Below, piece after piece: positions 6,456-13,741 of a DNA stretch of 18,421 nucleotides. A program made the position numbers and the translations under genes. The stretch comes from an uncultured Eubacteriales bacterium (GTDB lineage Bacteria; Bacillota; Clostridia; Oscillospirales; Acutalibacteraceae): assembly GCA_900321195.1 (NCBI GenBank), contig ONVG01000004.1, positions 1 to 18,421 of the forward strand. The letters run 5' to 3'. The notes under the pieces were generated by a model. It was given only the letters and a program-made list of their open reading frames with translations. It did not search any database and was not told where the DNA came from. Numbering within the stretch: position 1 is the first letter of the stretch; every line of letters begins with the position of its first letter.

Positions 6456-6796
6456 TTTAAAACACCCGCATCTTTCAGCTCTTTCTTCATAGCCCGCAGA
6501 ATATCATAGCTTTTTACATAAGGAGTTTTGCCTCTTGCGACAAAAACAAGATCATGCCCCGGTTTAACGGAGTCGGCAATTTCCCTGTAAGCTTCTCTTA
6601 TTATTCTGCGCGATCTGTTACGCAAAACGGCCTTGCCTATCTTTTTACCCGTTGTAATGCCGATCCTTACACAGCCACAGCGGTTTTTGATAACATAAGA
6701 AATGAGAACTGCTGAGGGGTAAGAGCGTCCTTTTGCATAGATACGCCTGAAATCCTTATTTTCCTTTAAAGTGACAATCTCACCCACAACAATCAT
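6452..6796 (-). CDS. rnpA: Ribonuclease P protein component
   Basis: Protein cofactor that helps the RNase P ribozyme bind and cleave the 5' leader of pre-tRNAs. The 114-residue protein has the usual length, with LKENKDFRRIYAKG near the start and the signature RNRSRRIIREAYRE, the RNR motif that contacts the RNA. It lies 56 bp after rpmH and overlaps yidD by 4 bp. The chosen ATG has only a weak ribosome binding site, because the bases just upstream are a T-rich stretch followed by GGTAG. A later in-frame GTG (codon 4) is no better supported, so the exact start is less sure than the identity. Confidence 0.95.
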   Translation of the reverse strand: MIVVGEIVTLKENKDFRRIYAKGRSYPSAVLISYVIKNRCGCVRIGITTGKKIGKAVLRNRSRRIIREAYREIADSVKPGHDLVFVARGKTPYVKSYDILRAMKKELKDAGVLK

Positions 6797-6852
6797 CTAC
6801 CAAAAAAAATTTTAAAGACCGTCAGCCTTCCTGCAGGGGTCAGTCAAAGATA

Positions 6853-6987
6853 TCAGTAAGAAAGTCTTTTTCTGCCCTTAGCTCTTCTGCGGGAAAGAAC
6901 CTTTCTTCCGTTAGCAGTTGACATTCTCTTTCTGAAGCCATGCTCCTTTTTTCTGTGGAGCTTCTTAGGCTGATATGTTCTCAGCAT
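6853..6987 (-). CDS. rpmH: 50S ribosomal protein L34
   Basis: I translated this 44-codon gene directly from the reverse complement. The protein starts MLRTYQPKKLHRKKEHGF, continues RKRMSTANGRKVLSRRRAKG and ends RKRLSY. This is an unambiguous L34 of standard length, extremely basic and part of the large ribosomal subunit. The ribosome binding site AAAGGAGGA (complement of 6994-7002) sits 6 bp before the ATG. It is the first gene of the rpmH-rnpA-yidD-yidC-jag block and follows a near-perfect promoter. Confidence 0.98.
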   Translation of the reverse strand: MLRTYQPKKLHRKKEHGFRKRMSTANGRKVLSRRRAKGRKRLSY

Positions 6988-7058
6988 AGAAAATCCTCCT
7001 TTCAGTCAGGCACATAAGTACCTCAAAATGTATTCAAGATATAACCTTGCACTGTAGA

Positions 7059-7088
7059 ATTATAAACCAAAACATAGCCTTCTGTCAA
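7059..7088 (-). promoter_or_regulatory. Promoter of the rpmH operon
   Basis: On the - strand, TTGACA (complement of 7083-7088) and TATAAT (complement of 7059-7064) are separated by 18 bp. Both hexamers match the sigma-A consensus perfectly, as expected for a highly expressed ribosomal-protein gene. Transcription would start near 7052, leaving a leader of about 65 nt. Confidence 0.88.
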
Positions 7089-7119
7089 CTAAAAAATGAA
7101 TAAAACTTTAATTTTTTGC

Positions 7120-7149
7120 AAAAAAGACACATTCACAGAGCAAGCTGTG
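7120..7149 (-). terminator. Weak terminator after the HAD gene
   Basis: On the - strand a 5-bp stem (CACAG/CTGTG, 7134-7149) with a 6-nt loop is followed about 8 nt later by six T (complement of 7120-7125). The short stem and offset T-run make it a weak candidate. It would insulate the accessory pair from the rpmH promoter just downstream. Confidence 0.35.
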
Positions 7150-7159
7150 CCCGTTAATG

Positions 7160-7702
7160 TTATTCATCAAGTGCAAGAAGTATCTTTATTGCCTGATGTA
7201 CATTGTCATCATCAAGACCGCTGCTCCAGCCTGCAAGTGATGATTTATCCCTTCTTCTTGTATGCACAACATGGTCAGAGAGCCAGCCCCAGTGCCAGTT
7301 CATATCATCAAGAATGACAAAGCGTTCAACATCGGGCTTATCCATCAGCCAGTGTCTTATTTCAAGAGGACGTGATCTGAGGTCAAAGCCTATTTCCTCA
7401 GTTTTGCCTGATATAGTGAGTCCGTATTTATCAAATGTCTGCAAAAGCATCTGATACTTTTCATTTACATTATCATGCATACCATAATACATTCTCCAGG
7501 ATGAAGTAAGGATAATATCCGCACTGCTGACTTCGACAATTTTTTTGAGCCGCATTACCATAGATACATTGACAGGAGCGCGGTTTGAGGAGCGGTCATC
7601 AAAGTCATTAAGAACACCATCGATATCAAGGAATATAACACAGGAATATTTTCCCCTGTTGGCACAGCAGGAGTCAAACAGTTCGTCATAAGATATCTTC
7701 AT
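7160..7702 (-). CDS. HAD-superfamily hydrolase, HAD_SAK-like
   Basis: Predicted small phosphatase of the haloacid dehalogenase fold, 180 residues, no cap domain evident. Motif I is FLDIDGV with nucleophile D26 and acid/base D28; motif II is LTSSWR (65-70); the late acidic motif is VILDDM (129-134). The SSWR motif, an RPLEIRHWL segment and the terminal GL..A...LL pattern resemble the HAD domains of 'Swiss Army Knife' RNA-repair proteins. That family match is from memory and does not prove RNA repair. The start overlaps the stop of the preceding gene by 4 bp, so the two are co-expressed. It lies between dnaA and rpmH, where most Firmicutes have no genes. The substrate is unknown. Confidence 0.75.
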   Translation of the reverse strand: MKISYDELFDSCCANRGKYSCVIFLDIDGVLNDFDDRSSNRAPVNVSMVMRLKKIVEVSSADIILTSSWRMYYGMHDNVNEKYQMLLQTFDKYGLTISGKTEEIGFDLRSRPLEIRHWLMDKPDVERFVILDDMNWHWGWLSDHVVHTRRRDKSSLAGWSSGLDDDNVHQAIKILLALDE

Positions 7703-9090
7703 ACAGCCTGCTGCCCTCCTCCCTCATATTCTTTATTCTTTATTTCCTCTCCTCCCCATTCTATGAGAGTGAAGCCGTTTCTTTCGGGAGAAGAAAGTGA
7801 CTGTTCGGGGATATCGACAGGTCCATCAAGACCCTTGAATATCATAATAATTCTTATTACAGAGTCAGGTGCAGGACTGACTTCTATGGTCATGTTTTCG
7901 TTTATTTCTTCCTCGGCAGCAAATCTGATAAGGTTGTATCGATTTGCTTCAAGTCTTGGCAGCCAGTAGATTATGAATTCCTCGGCTTCCTTTTCATTAA
8001 GACCCAGAACAGCAAGCTTTTCTTCAAGGAACGATGCGGCTTCCTCACCCTTTACTATAAATCCTTCTTTTATATCTGTGAAGTCAACTGAATCTTTTGC
8101 TTCATAGTAAAGAGAATACAGCTCTCTGCCTGTCTTTGTATCTGTAAGAGTACCGTCAGTATCTGCAATGACCTCCCAGCCGTCCTGATATTTCGGATAT
8201 GAGCAGGTAATATTATTATCTTTGAGAAGCTTTACGGAAACCTTAGTTTTTTCTGTCGGATAAAGATAAATTACAGGCTTATCAACCGTTAAATTGTTTG
8301 GGTCATAGGTAGTACCGTAATTTCTGATATTTTCAATTACAGACTCGGAATTACACTGTCTGAAATCAAGCTCTGTTCCGACGGGCATTTTTGTGGGGAC
8401 AGCAATAAAATAGCCGCTGCCCGATGCCATAAAACCGTTTATATATTCACTGCCGTAAATAATTATCTTTTTATCCTCTTCGATAACATCCAACAGAGCA
8501 AATCTGCACCAGCTGTGATTGTCTGAATTTGTCATTATTATGTAATTTGAAGCTTCATCACTGTAAGCAGCTGTTAGCTTTTTATCATCTAATGATGCAT
8601 TCACATCTTCTATAGCTTTAAGATAATCCGAATATGAGCCTACTTTAAATTCCATAGTGTAATTACTGTTGTACATATCGAAAGTATCCTGATGATATTC
8701 TCCCTGCCACAGATCAGCACTGACTACCTGATAATATGTTTCACCGTTTATAATTACTTCTTTATACGACTTTGACGGCTGCTCGCTGCTGCTTTCTTCC
8801 CCACTCAATTCCGCCTTGCTGCTCTCTTCTCCGCTCAACTCCGCTTTGCTGCTCTCTTCTTCACTCAGCTCCGCCTTGCTGCTCTCTTCTCCGCTCAGCT
8901 CCGCCTTGCTGCTCTCTTCTTTGCTCAACTCAGTCTGAGAAGACGCCGGATCGGAAACAGAAGATGAACTGCTGGTCCTGGTTCCCCTGTTCATTGAAAA
9001 AGCAAGATATACAATTATAACTGTAACAGCAATAATACTTACCGCAGCTATAAGAATAACGCTGAGAAGCTTTCGATTTTTTTCATCCAT
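7699..9090 (-). CDS. Membrane-anchored extracytoplasmic protein with 10-residue repeats and KPVIYLYP domain
   Basis: Function unknown; 463 residues. A short basic N-terminus (MDEKNRK) precedes one membrane helix (8-31), so the rest probably lies outside the cell. Then comes a Ser-rich linker and five near-perfect 10-residue repeats (51-100; consensus SKAELSGEES), acidic and low in complexity. The middle region (110-265) matches no family I know. The C-terminal part begins DKPVIYLYP (270-278) with YPKYQDGWEV further on; I recognise this domain from uncharacterised surface proteins of Firmicutes, with no known function. No cell-wall LPXTG motif or lipobox was seen. A GGAG site lies 9 bp before the ATG. 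It diverges from dnaA and is coupled to the HAD gene downstream. Confidence 0.8.
   Translation of the reverse strand: MDEKNRKLLSVILIAAVSIIAVTVIIVYLAFSMNRGTRTSSSSSVSDPASSQTELSKEESSKAELSGEESSKAELSEEESSKAELSGEESSKAELSGEESSSEQPSKSYKEVIINGETYYQVVSADLWQGEYHQDTFDMYNSNYTMEFKVGSYSDYLKAIEDVNASLDDKKLTAAYSDEASNYIIMTNSDNHSWCRFALLDVIEEDKKIIIYGSEYINGFMASGSGYFIAVPTKMPVGTELDFRQCNSESVIENIRNYGTTYDPNNLTVDKPVIYLYPTEKTKVSVKLLKDNNITCSYPKYQDGWEVIADTDGTLTDTKTGRELYSLYYEAKDSVDFTDIKEGFIVKGEEAASFLEEKLAVLGLNEKEAEEFIIYWLPRLEANRYNLIRFAAEEEINENMTIEVSPAPDSVIRIIMIFKGLDGPVDIPEQSLSSPERNGFTLIEWGGEEIKNKEYEGGGQQAV
8791..8940 (-). repeat. Five 30-bp in-frame tandem repeats
   Basis: These encode residues 51-100 of the membrane-anchored protein, each unit giving a variant of SKAELSGEES. 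Units differ at a few positions, mostly in the first and last copies. The copy number is likely to vary among strains by slippage without shifting the frame. Confidence 0.9.
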
Positions 9091-9217
9091 TTTTCAACAC
9101 TCCATGAAAATTTTTGTATATATTCATACTATTATATCAACATAAAATTTTCAATATAAAAAGTTTTAACTAATTGTAAAAATTACACGCTGAAATTTTA
9201 AACATATATGTTGATTT
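9091..9217. promoter_or_regulatory. DnaA-box-like repeats in the dnaA upstream region
   Basis: Three repeats with the TCAACA core occur: TTTTCAACA (9091-9099, +), ATATCAACA (9134-9142, +) and, on the - strand, AAATCAACA (9209-9217). The middle one overlaps the likely -10 of the divergent membrane-protein gene, and the last lies 16 bp before the dnaA -35. This suggests DnaA control of both directions, by analogy with dnaA autoregulation. Confidence 0.55.
9131..9139 (-). promoter_or_regulatory. Extended -10 promoter of the membrane-protein gene
   Basis: On the - strand the sequence TGATATAAT (complement of 9131-9139) is a perfect extended -10. No good -35 is present at normal spacing, which fits an extended -10 promoter. 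The start codon lies 40 bp downstream. Confidence 0.5.
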
Positions 9218-9232
9218 AACGTTAAAAATTAT

Positions 9233-9261
9233 TTGAAATATGAAAGACTTTGTGTTATACT
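9233..9261 (+). promoter_or_regulatory. Promoter of dnaA
   Basis: A -35 TTGAAA (9233-9238) and a -10 TATACT (9256-9261) are spaced 17 bp apart, with a TG one base before the -10. Transcription would start near 9268, about 55 bp before the dnaA ATG. Confidence 0.75.
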
Positions 9262-9322
9262 TAAAGATGTATAGGTATATATCATAGTAAAAGCAGAAAA
9301 AATAAGGGAGGAAAAAACATTT

Positions 9323-10636
9323 ATGGATTCTTTCAACGAAGCGTGGAAAATAATCTGTGATTACTGCAAAGAACGTATCACCGATGTTGCGTATACAACA
9401 TGGATAAGCAAAATAGAGCCGGTGAGTCTTGATTTTGCGGAAGGCAAGGCTACACTTATGGTTCCGGGAGATTTTCACAGACAGACACTCGTAAGAGGAT
9501 ATATGAAGCTTCTGAATGACGCTTTCGCAAGCGTTTTTGGCGAAGGCATAAAGATATGCTTTACAGTTCCCGAGGAAATAAACTCTCTGGAGCAGGAAAT
9601 AAACGAAAATATAATAGATGAGGACTATGAATTCACATTCGATACTTTTATAGTTGGCTCATCAAATAAATTTGCACACGCTGCATCACTGTCAGTAGCT
9701 GCAAATCCCGGAAAATCATATAACCCGCTGTTCATATACGGCAATTCCGGTCTTGGAAAAACTCATCTTCTCTATGCTATAAAGAATGAAATAATCAAGA
9801 ACTCACCCGAAAAAATAATAGTATATGTAAAGGGCGATGATTTTACAAATGAGATGATAGAGGCTATAAGACTGAATACAACAAGCGAATTCCGTCAGAA
9901 GTACAGAAAATCAGACGTTCTTCTTGTGGACGATATACAGTTCATAGGCGGAAAAGAGTCTACTCAGGAGGAATTCTTCCATACCTTCAATACTCTCTAT
10001 GAAGCAAACCGCCAGATAGTACTTACATCAGACCGGCCGCCGAGAGATATAAAAACCCTTGAGGAAAGGCTCCGCAGCCGCTTTGAATGGGGACTTATCG
10101 CAGATATACAGCCGCCTGATTTTGAAACAAGAATAGCCATAATAAAAAGGAAAGCAGAACTGCTTGATCTCAGACTTTCGGATGATGTAATAGAGTACAT
10201 TGCAACACGCCTTAAAACAAATATAAGACAGCTTGAAGGCGTTGTGAAGAAGCTGAAGGCAAAAAATCAGCTCTACGGCGAAAAGATAACAATAAATGTA
10301 GCTCAGAAAACAATATCAGACATACTCAACAACGACCAGCCGCCTCCGCTGACTGTAGAAAAGATAATCGACGAGGTAGCTCATACATACGGAGTTACCA
10401 GCGACGAAATACGTTCGTCAAAGAGAAGCGCAAATATATCAAACGCACGTCAGATAGCAATATATGCTGTCCGCGAGATAACAAACCTTTCAATGAAGGT
10501 AATAGGAGAAGAATTCGGCGGCCGTGACCACTCAACAATAGTATATGCAATAAGCCAGATAGAAAAGAATATGGCAAAAGATCCCGGCCTGAAGATAACT
10601 GTAAATGAAATAATCAAGAATATCAGGGACAGATAA
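9323..10636 (+). CDS. dnaA: Chromosomal replication initiator protein DnaA
   Basis: AAA+ initiator that binds DnaA boxes, forms a filament on the origin and loads the helicase. At 437 residues it has standard length. Domain I is about 1-85. The AAA+ core shows Walker A GNSGLGKT (140-147), Walker B LLVDDIQF (200-207), the arginine-finger region ERLRSRFEWGL (248-258) and RQLEG (302-306). Domain IV (about 345-437) carries SKRSANISNARQIAIY and GGRDHST (399-405). Relative to the usual PRQ and DHTT, it has A375 before RQ and S404; both lie in or beside the DNA-reading surface. The ATG at 9323 follows AAGGGAGGA (9304-9312). This is the marker gene of the origin, and its repeats flank it on both sides. 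Confidence 0.99.
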   Translation: MDSFNEAWKIICDYCKERITDVAYTTWISKIEPVSLDFAEGKATLMVPGDFHRQTLVRGYMKLLNDAFASVFGEGIKICFTVPEEINSLEQEINENIIDEDYEFTFDTFIVGSSNKFAHAASLSVAANPGKSYNPLFIYGNSGLGKTHLLYAIKNEIIKNSPEKIIVYVKGDDFTNEMIEAIRLNTTSEFRQKYRKSDVLLVDDIQFIGGKESTQEEFFHTFNTLYEANRQIVLTSDRPPRDIKTLEERLRSRFEWGLIADIQPPDFETRIAIIKRKAELLDLRLSDDVIEYIATRLKTNIRQLEGVVKKLKAKNQLYGEKITINVAQKTISDILNNDQPPPLTVEKIIDEVAHTYGVTSDEIRSSKRSANISNARQIAIYAVREITNLSMKVIGEEFGGRDHSTIVYAISQIEKNMAKDPGLKITVNEIIKNIRDR

Positions 10637-10637
10637 A

Positions 10638-10877
10638 TTTTCAACAACACGTTGATACACATTCAACTTATCAACAAAACCTGTTGATTTGATAGTTTTC
10701 AACACTTCAAAAAATTCAACAAGTTTTTAACTTTCAACCAACACATTTCAACACAAAAGTTAAAAACTTCAAAAGTACAAAAATTTTAAAACAAAATTCA
10801 ACATCAATATCAACAGTTAAAAATATGTTAAAAACATCATGACAAAAGGCTCTTGACAAAAATTCAACAAATCAACA
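10638..10877. promoter_or_regulatory. oriC: oriC: array of divergent DnaA-box-like repeats
   Basis: Ten 9-mers share the TCAACA core within 240 bp. On the + strand: 10638-10646 TTTTCAACA, 10668-10676 TTATCAACA, 10696-10704 TTTTCAACA, 10713-10721 AATTCAACA, 10745-10753 ATTTCAACA, 10795-10803 AATTCAACA, 10807-10815 ATATCAACA, 10861-10869 AATTCAACA and 10869-10877 AAATCAACA. On the - strand: 10682-10690 AAATCAACA. TTATCAACA differs from the classical box TTATCCACA only at position 6. I found no classical box in the window. The last two abut the unwinding element, exactly where B. subtilis has its trio-proximal boxes, which supports their identity. Confidence 0.8.
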
Positions 10878-10915
10878 GCCCCTACTACTATTACTAAAAA
10901 AATATATATATTCAT
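10878..10915 (+). other. Basal unwinding element: GC clamp, DnaA-trios, AT-rich DUE
   Basis: Directly after the two last boxes comes a GC cluster GCCCC (10878-10882), overlapping by one base a run of five trinucleotides CTA CTA CTA TTA CTA (10882-10896). Their complement reads 3'-GAT/AAT-5', the DnaA-trio element on which DnaA assembles on single strands in B. subtilis. A pure A/T stretch (10897-10913) follows. Order and spacing match the known basal origin unwinding system, so DNA melting is predicted here, 30-60 bp before the dnaN start. Confidence 0.85.
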
Positions 10916-10946
10916 CTATAGCTTACAGATAAAAAGGACTGATAAA

Positions 10947-12053
10947 ATGAAATTTACATGCAACAGGCAAAAACTCAATGAAGCTGTGGGAAATGTTCAA
11001 AGAGCAGTATCCCCAAAAACCAATTACCCAGCATTAGAAGGAATATTCATAAAAACCGAACAAGGAAAAATAACACTCTGCGGATATGACCTGGAAATAG
11101 GAATAACAACATCTATAGAAGCAGACATAATAAAGGAAGGCTCTATAGTAATAAATGCAAGACTTCTCTCCGACATAATAAAAAGAATGCCGGAGGACAG
11201 GATAACCATAGAAAACTCGGAAAAACTCATAGTATATATAACCTGCGGAAAAGCCGACTATAAAATAATCGGTATAGACAGCAACGAATACCCTGAGCTT
11301 CCCACCGTTACTGAAAGCGAATCTTTCAGCATAAACGGTGAAACTCTCCAAAGTATGATAAAGCAGACCATATATGCAGTATCTGACAAGGATATAAAGC
11401 CTGCTCATAAAGGCTCATTATTTGAAATATCAAACAATACTGTAAAAATGATATCAGTAGACGGCTACAGACTTGCAATAAGAAAAGAAGATATCGAATA
11501 CAGCGGAGAAAAGACCTTTATAGTACCCGGAAAAACTCTCTCTGAAGTAGAAAAACTCATAAGCGAGGATACAAAAAACGTAAACATAACAGTAGGCGAA
11601 AGACACATCATATTCAAAACAGAAAAATATGACATAATAACACGTCTTATTGAAGGCGAATTCATGAACTACAAGGCAGCAATACCTGCTGTTCACTCAA
11701 CAGAAATAAAAGTAAACACAAGAAAATTTATCGACACCATAGACAGAATGTCACTTCTGCTCAATGACAGAATGAAAAGCCCTATAAGATGCCGTGTAGA
11801 AGATGGAATGATAAAAACATCCTGCAACACCGCTATAGGCCAGGCTAATGACGAATTTGAAGTCGAATCCGAAGGCGAAGATATCGAAATAGGATTTGAC
11901 AACAAATACATACTTGATGCTCTCAAATTTTGTGAAACAGATGAAGTGAAAATACAAATGAACGGCCCGCTCAGTCCTATAGTATTACTTCCGAGCGAGG
12001 GCGACAGCTTCATATTCTTAGTGCTTCCTGTGAGGTTAAAAAACGAAAGATGA
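10947..12053 (+). CDS. dnaN: DNA polymerase III beta subunit (sliding clamp)
   Basis: Ring-shaped processivity clamp that tethers DNA polymerase III and many repair proteins to DNA. The 368-residue protein has standard length and the threefold beta-clamp domain repeat (about 1-120, 128-245, 250-368). Recognisable family segments are the N-terminal MKFTCNRQKLNEAVGNVQRAVS, ISVDGYRLAI and the C-terminal PLSPIVLLPSEGDSFIFLVLPVRL, part of the peptide-binding pocket. The site AAAGGA (10933-10938) is 8 bp before the ATG. It starts just beyond the origin unwinding element, and its stop overlaps the next start as ATGA. Confidence 0.98.
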   Translation: MKFTCNRQKLNEAVGNVQRAVSPKTNYPALEGIFIKTEQGKITLCGYDLEIGITTSIEADIIKEGSIVINARLLSDIIKRMPEDRITIENSEKLIVYITCGKADYKIIGIDSNEYPELPTVTESESFSINGETLQSMIKQTIYAVSDKDIKPAHKGSLFEISNNTVKMISVDGYRLAIRKEDIEYSGEKTFIVPGKTLSEVEKLISEDTKNVNITVGERHIIFKTEKYDIITRLIEGEFMNYKAAIPAVHSTEIKVNTRKFIDTIDRMSLLLNDRMKSPIRCRVEDGMIKTSCNTAIGQANDEFEVESEGEDIEIGFDNKYILDALKFCETDEVKIQMNGPLSPIVLLPSEGDSFIFLVLPVRLKNER

Positions 12054-12268
12054 AAAATGAAAAAATAGCTCTCCGCGAAGGAGAAGAATTTATAAAACTC
12101 GGCGACCTTCTCAAACTTACAGGTGAATTTGAAACAGGCGGACAGGCTAAAATAGCCATACAAAACGGTGAAGTTACCGTAAACGGCGAAGTCTGTACAA
12201 TGAGAGGGAAAAAAATGAGAAAAGGCGATAAAGCCGGATTCAACGGTTCAATATTTGAGGTGTGCTGA
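12050..12268 (+). CDS. yaaA: S4-domain RNA-binding protein YaaA
   Basis: A 72-residue protein consisting essentially of one S4 RNA-binding domain: FIKLGDLLKLTGEFETGGQA followed by KIAIQNGEVTVNGEVCTMRGKK. It is the conserved small gene between dnaN and recF in Firmicutes. It probably binds structured RNA, perhaps ribosomal; its precise role is unknown. It overlaps dnaN by 4 bp and ends 1 bp before the recF start, so the three are almost certainly translated from one message. Confidence 0.95.
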   Translation: MKNEKIALREGEEFIKLGDLLKLTGEFETGGQAKIAIQNGEVTVNGEVCTMRGKKMRKGDKAGFNGSIFEVC

Positions 12269-12269
12269 A

Positions 12270-13358
12270 TTGTATATCAAAAGTATCAGCATAGAAAACT
12301 ACAGAAACCTTAAAAAAACCGAAATATTTCCTTCGGAAAGAATAAATGTAATATACGGTGACAATGCTCAGGGTAAGACAAATTTAATAGAATGTCTGTG
12401 GCTGTTCACAGGTGGACGCTCTTTCAGAGGTGCAAAGGATAATGAGCTTATCGCATTCGGAAATAAATTTGCCGCAGCGGAAATAAAATTTTATTCCCGC
12501 GAAAGAGAGCAGAGCATCAGGCTCACAATACAAAACGGAAAAAGGTCTGCTGTCCTTAATGACGTTCCTATGAGCTATGTTTCCCAGATAATAGGCAGCT
12601 TTTGCGCCGTGATATTTTCCCCGAATCACCTTACTTTAATAAAAAACGGACCTGACGAAAGACGCAGCTTCATAGATGCGGCGATATGTCAGGCAAGACC
12701 TGTATATGCACTGACGCTCACAAAGTACAAAAGAATACTGACAGAAAGAAACGCGCTGTTAAAAGACATCCCGAAACACAGGGAACTTGAAGACACCATT
12801 GATATATGGAACGAGAGACTTGCACATGAAGGCTCACTGATAGCGCTTGAACGCTTCAATTATATAGACTCTCTCAAAGAAAAAGCCGTAAAATTCTATG
12901 AGGGAATATCAAACGGCAGGGAAAAGCTTGATATCAGCTACAGACCGTGCTTCAATGCCCGAAAGGATATGACGAGAGAGGAACTGAAAAAAATCATATT
13001 CACAAAGCTATGCGACAGGCAGAATGACGATATAAACTGCGGATTTACGACAGTCGGAACTCACCGTGATGATATAAGCATAAAAATAGACGGCCGTGAA
13101 GCGAGGAGCTTTGGCTCACAAGGGCAGCAAAGAAGCGCAGTGCTTTCAATGAAGCTTGCGGAAGCCGAAGTCCTTAAAGAAAAAACAGGCGAATCACCTG
13201 TAATTCTCCTTGATGACGTTCTCAGCGAGCTTGACAAGTCAAGAAAAAACTATCTTCTCAACAAGCTGAGCGGTATGCAGGTGTTCATAACCTGCTGTGA
13301 GGATGATATCGAGTGCGAAAACAAATTTCTTATACGTAACGGCGAGATAAACTGTTAA
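12270..13358 (+). CDS. recF: DNA replication and repair protein RecF
   Basis: SMC/ABC-type ATPase that, with RecO and RecR, loads RecA at gapped or stalled forks. I chose the TTG at 12270, giving 362 residues starting MYIKSISIENYRNL as in other RecF proteins, over an in-frame TTG at 12255. GAGG (12257-12260) lies 9 bp before the chosen codon. Visible motifs are Walker A GDNAQGKTN (30-38), the ABC signature region SFGSQGQQRS (about 280-290) and Walker B LLDDVLSELD (313-322). It belongs to the dnaN-yaaA-recF run. Sixty-four AT-rich bases separate it from remB. Confidence 0.96.
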   Translation: MYIKSISIENYRNLKKTEIFPSERINVIYGDNAQGKTNLIECLWLFTGGRSFRGAKDNELIAFGNKFAAAEIKFYSREREQSIRLTIQNGKRSAVLNDVPMSYVSQIIGSFCAVIFSPNHLTLIKNGPDERRSFIDAAICQARPVYALTLTKYKRILTERNALLKDIPKHRELEDTIDIWNERLAHEGSLIALERFNYIDSLKEKAVKFYEGISNGREKLDISYRPCFNARKDMTREELKKIIFTKLCDRQNDDINCGFTTVGTHRDDISIKIDGREARSFGSQGQQRSAVLSMKLAEAEVLKEKTGESPVILLDDVLSELDKSRKNYLLNKLSGMQVFITCCEDDIECENKFLIRNGEINC

Positions 13359-13422
13359 ATAAAAACTTTAAAATAAAAACCGTAAAATAGTAAACCGTGA
13401 GATAAATTCGGAGGACTGAAAA

Positions 13423-13689
13423 TTGTACCTTCATTTAGGAAACAACACAATAGTAAGAAAAGATGATATCATAGGTATATTTGACCTTGATTCATCGACC
13501 ATATCATACAAAACAAGAGAATTCTTATCAAACGCCGAAAAAAACGGCATGGTGATAAACGTATCTCAGGAGCTTCCGAAATCGTTTGTAGTATGCCGTG
13601 AAAATGACGGCTGTAAAATATATATATGTCAGCTTTCACCTGTGACGCTCATAAAAAGAGCCTCTCAGATAAGCGCTGTATCAGAATAA
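13423..13689 (+). CDS. remB: RemB-like regulatory protein (DUF370, YaaB)
   Basis: An 88-residue protein of the DUF370 family. In B. subtilis the paralogue RemA activates biofilm matrix genes and binds DNA; RemB (YaaB) is encoded directly after recF, as here. It begins MYLHLGNNTIVRKDDIIGIFDLD and retains the central PKSFVV and the terminal LIKRA segment of the family. It starts with TTG, well supported by GGAGGA (13410-13415) 7 bp upstream. Whether it regulates matrix genes in this organism is unknown. Confidence 0.9.
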   Translation: MYLHLGNNTIVRKDDIIGIFDLDSSTISYKTREFLSNAEKNGMVINVSQELPKSFVVCRENDGCKIYICQLSPVTLIKRASQISAVSE

Positions 13690-13741
13690 TAGATAATAGA
13701 TAATAATGTAGATAAGAGATAAGAGAAAGGAAAGATATAAA

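Noticed and set aside
6797..6852. Attenuator or terminator between rpmH and rnpA, ahead of a T-rich stretch
   Set aside because: I could not draw a stem longer than a few pairs, so the T-rich stretch alone is not enough.
8772..9020. Open frame on the + strand coding Cys/Leu/Pro-rich repeats (CCSLLRSAPP)
   Set aside because: It is the antisense reading of the 30-bp repeats in the membrane-anchored protein gene; no ribosome binding site and implausible composition.
10637..10946. CRISPR-like or iteron-plasmid array in the dnaA-dnaN gap
   Set aside because: Repeats are short 9-mers with irregular spacing and no unique spacers of fixed length; DnaA boxes at oriC explain them better.
11693..12163. 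156-codon open frame on the - strand opposite dnaN and yaaA
   Set aside because: Antisense shadow of dnaN; no ribosome binding site or domain.
13359..13422. Separate promoter for remB
   Set aside because: The gap is AT-rich, but I found no -35/-10 pair with good spacing; read-through from recF is simpler.
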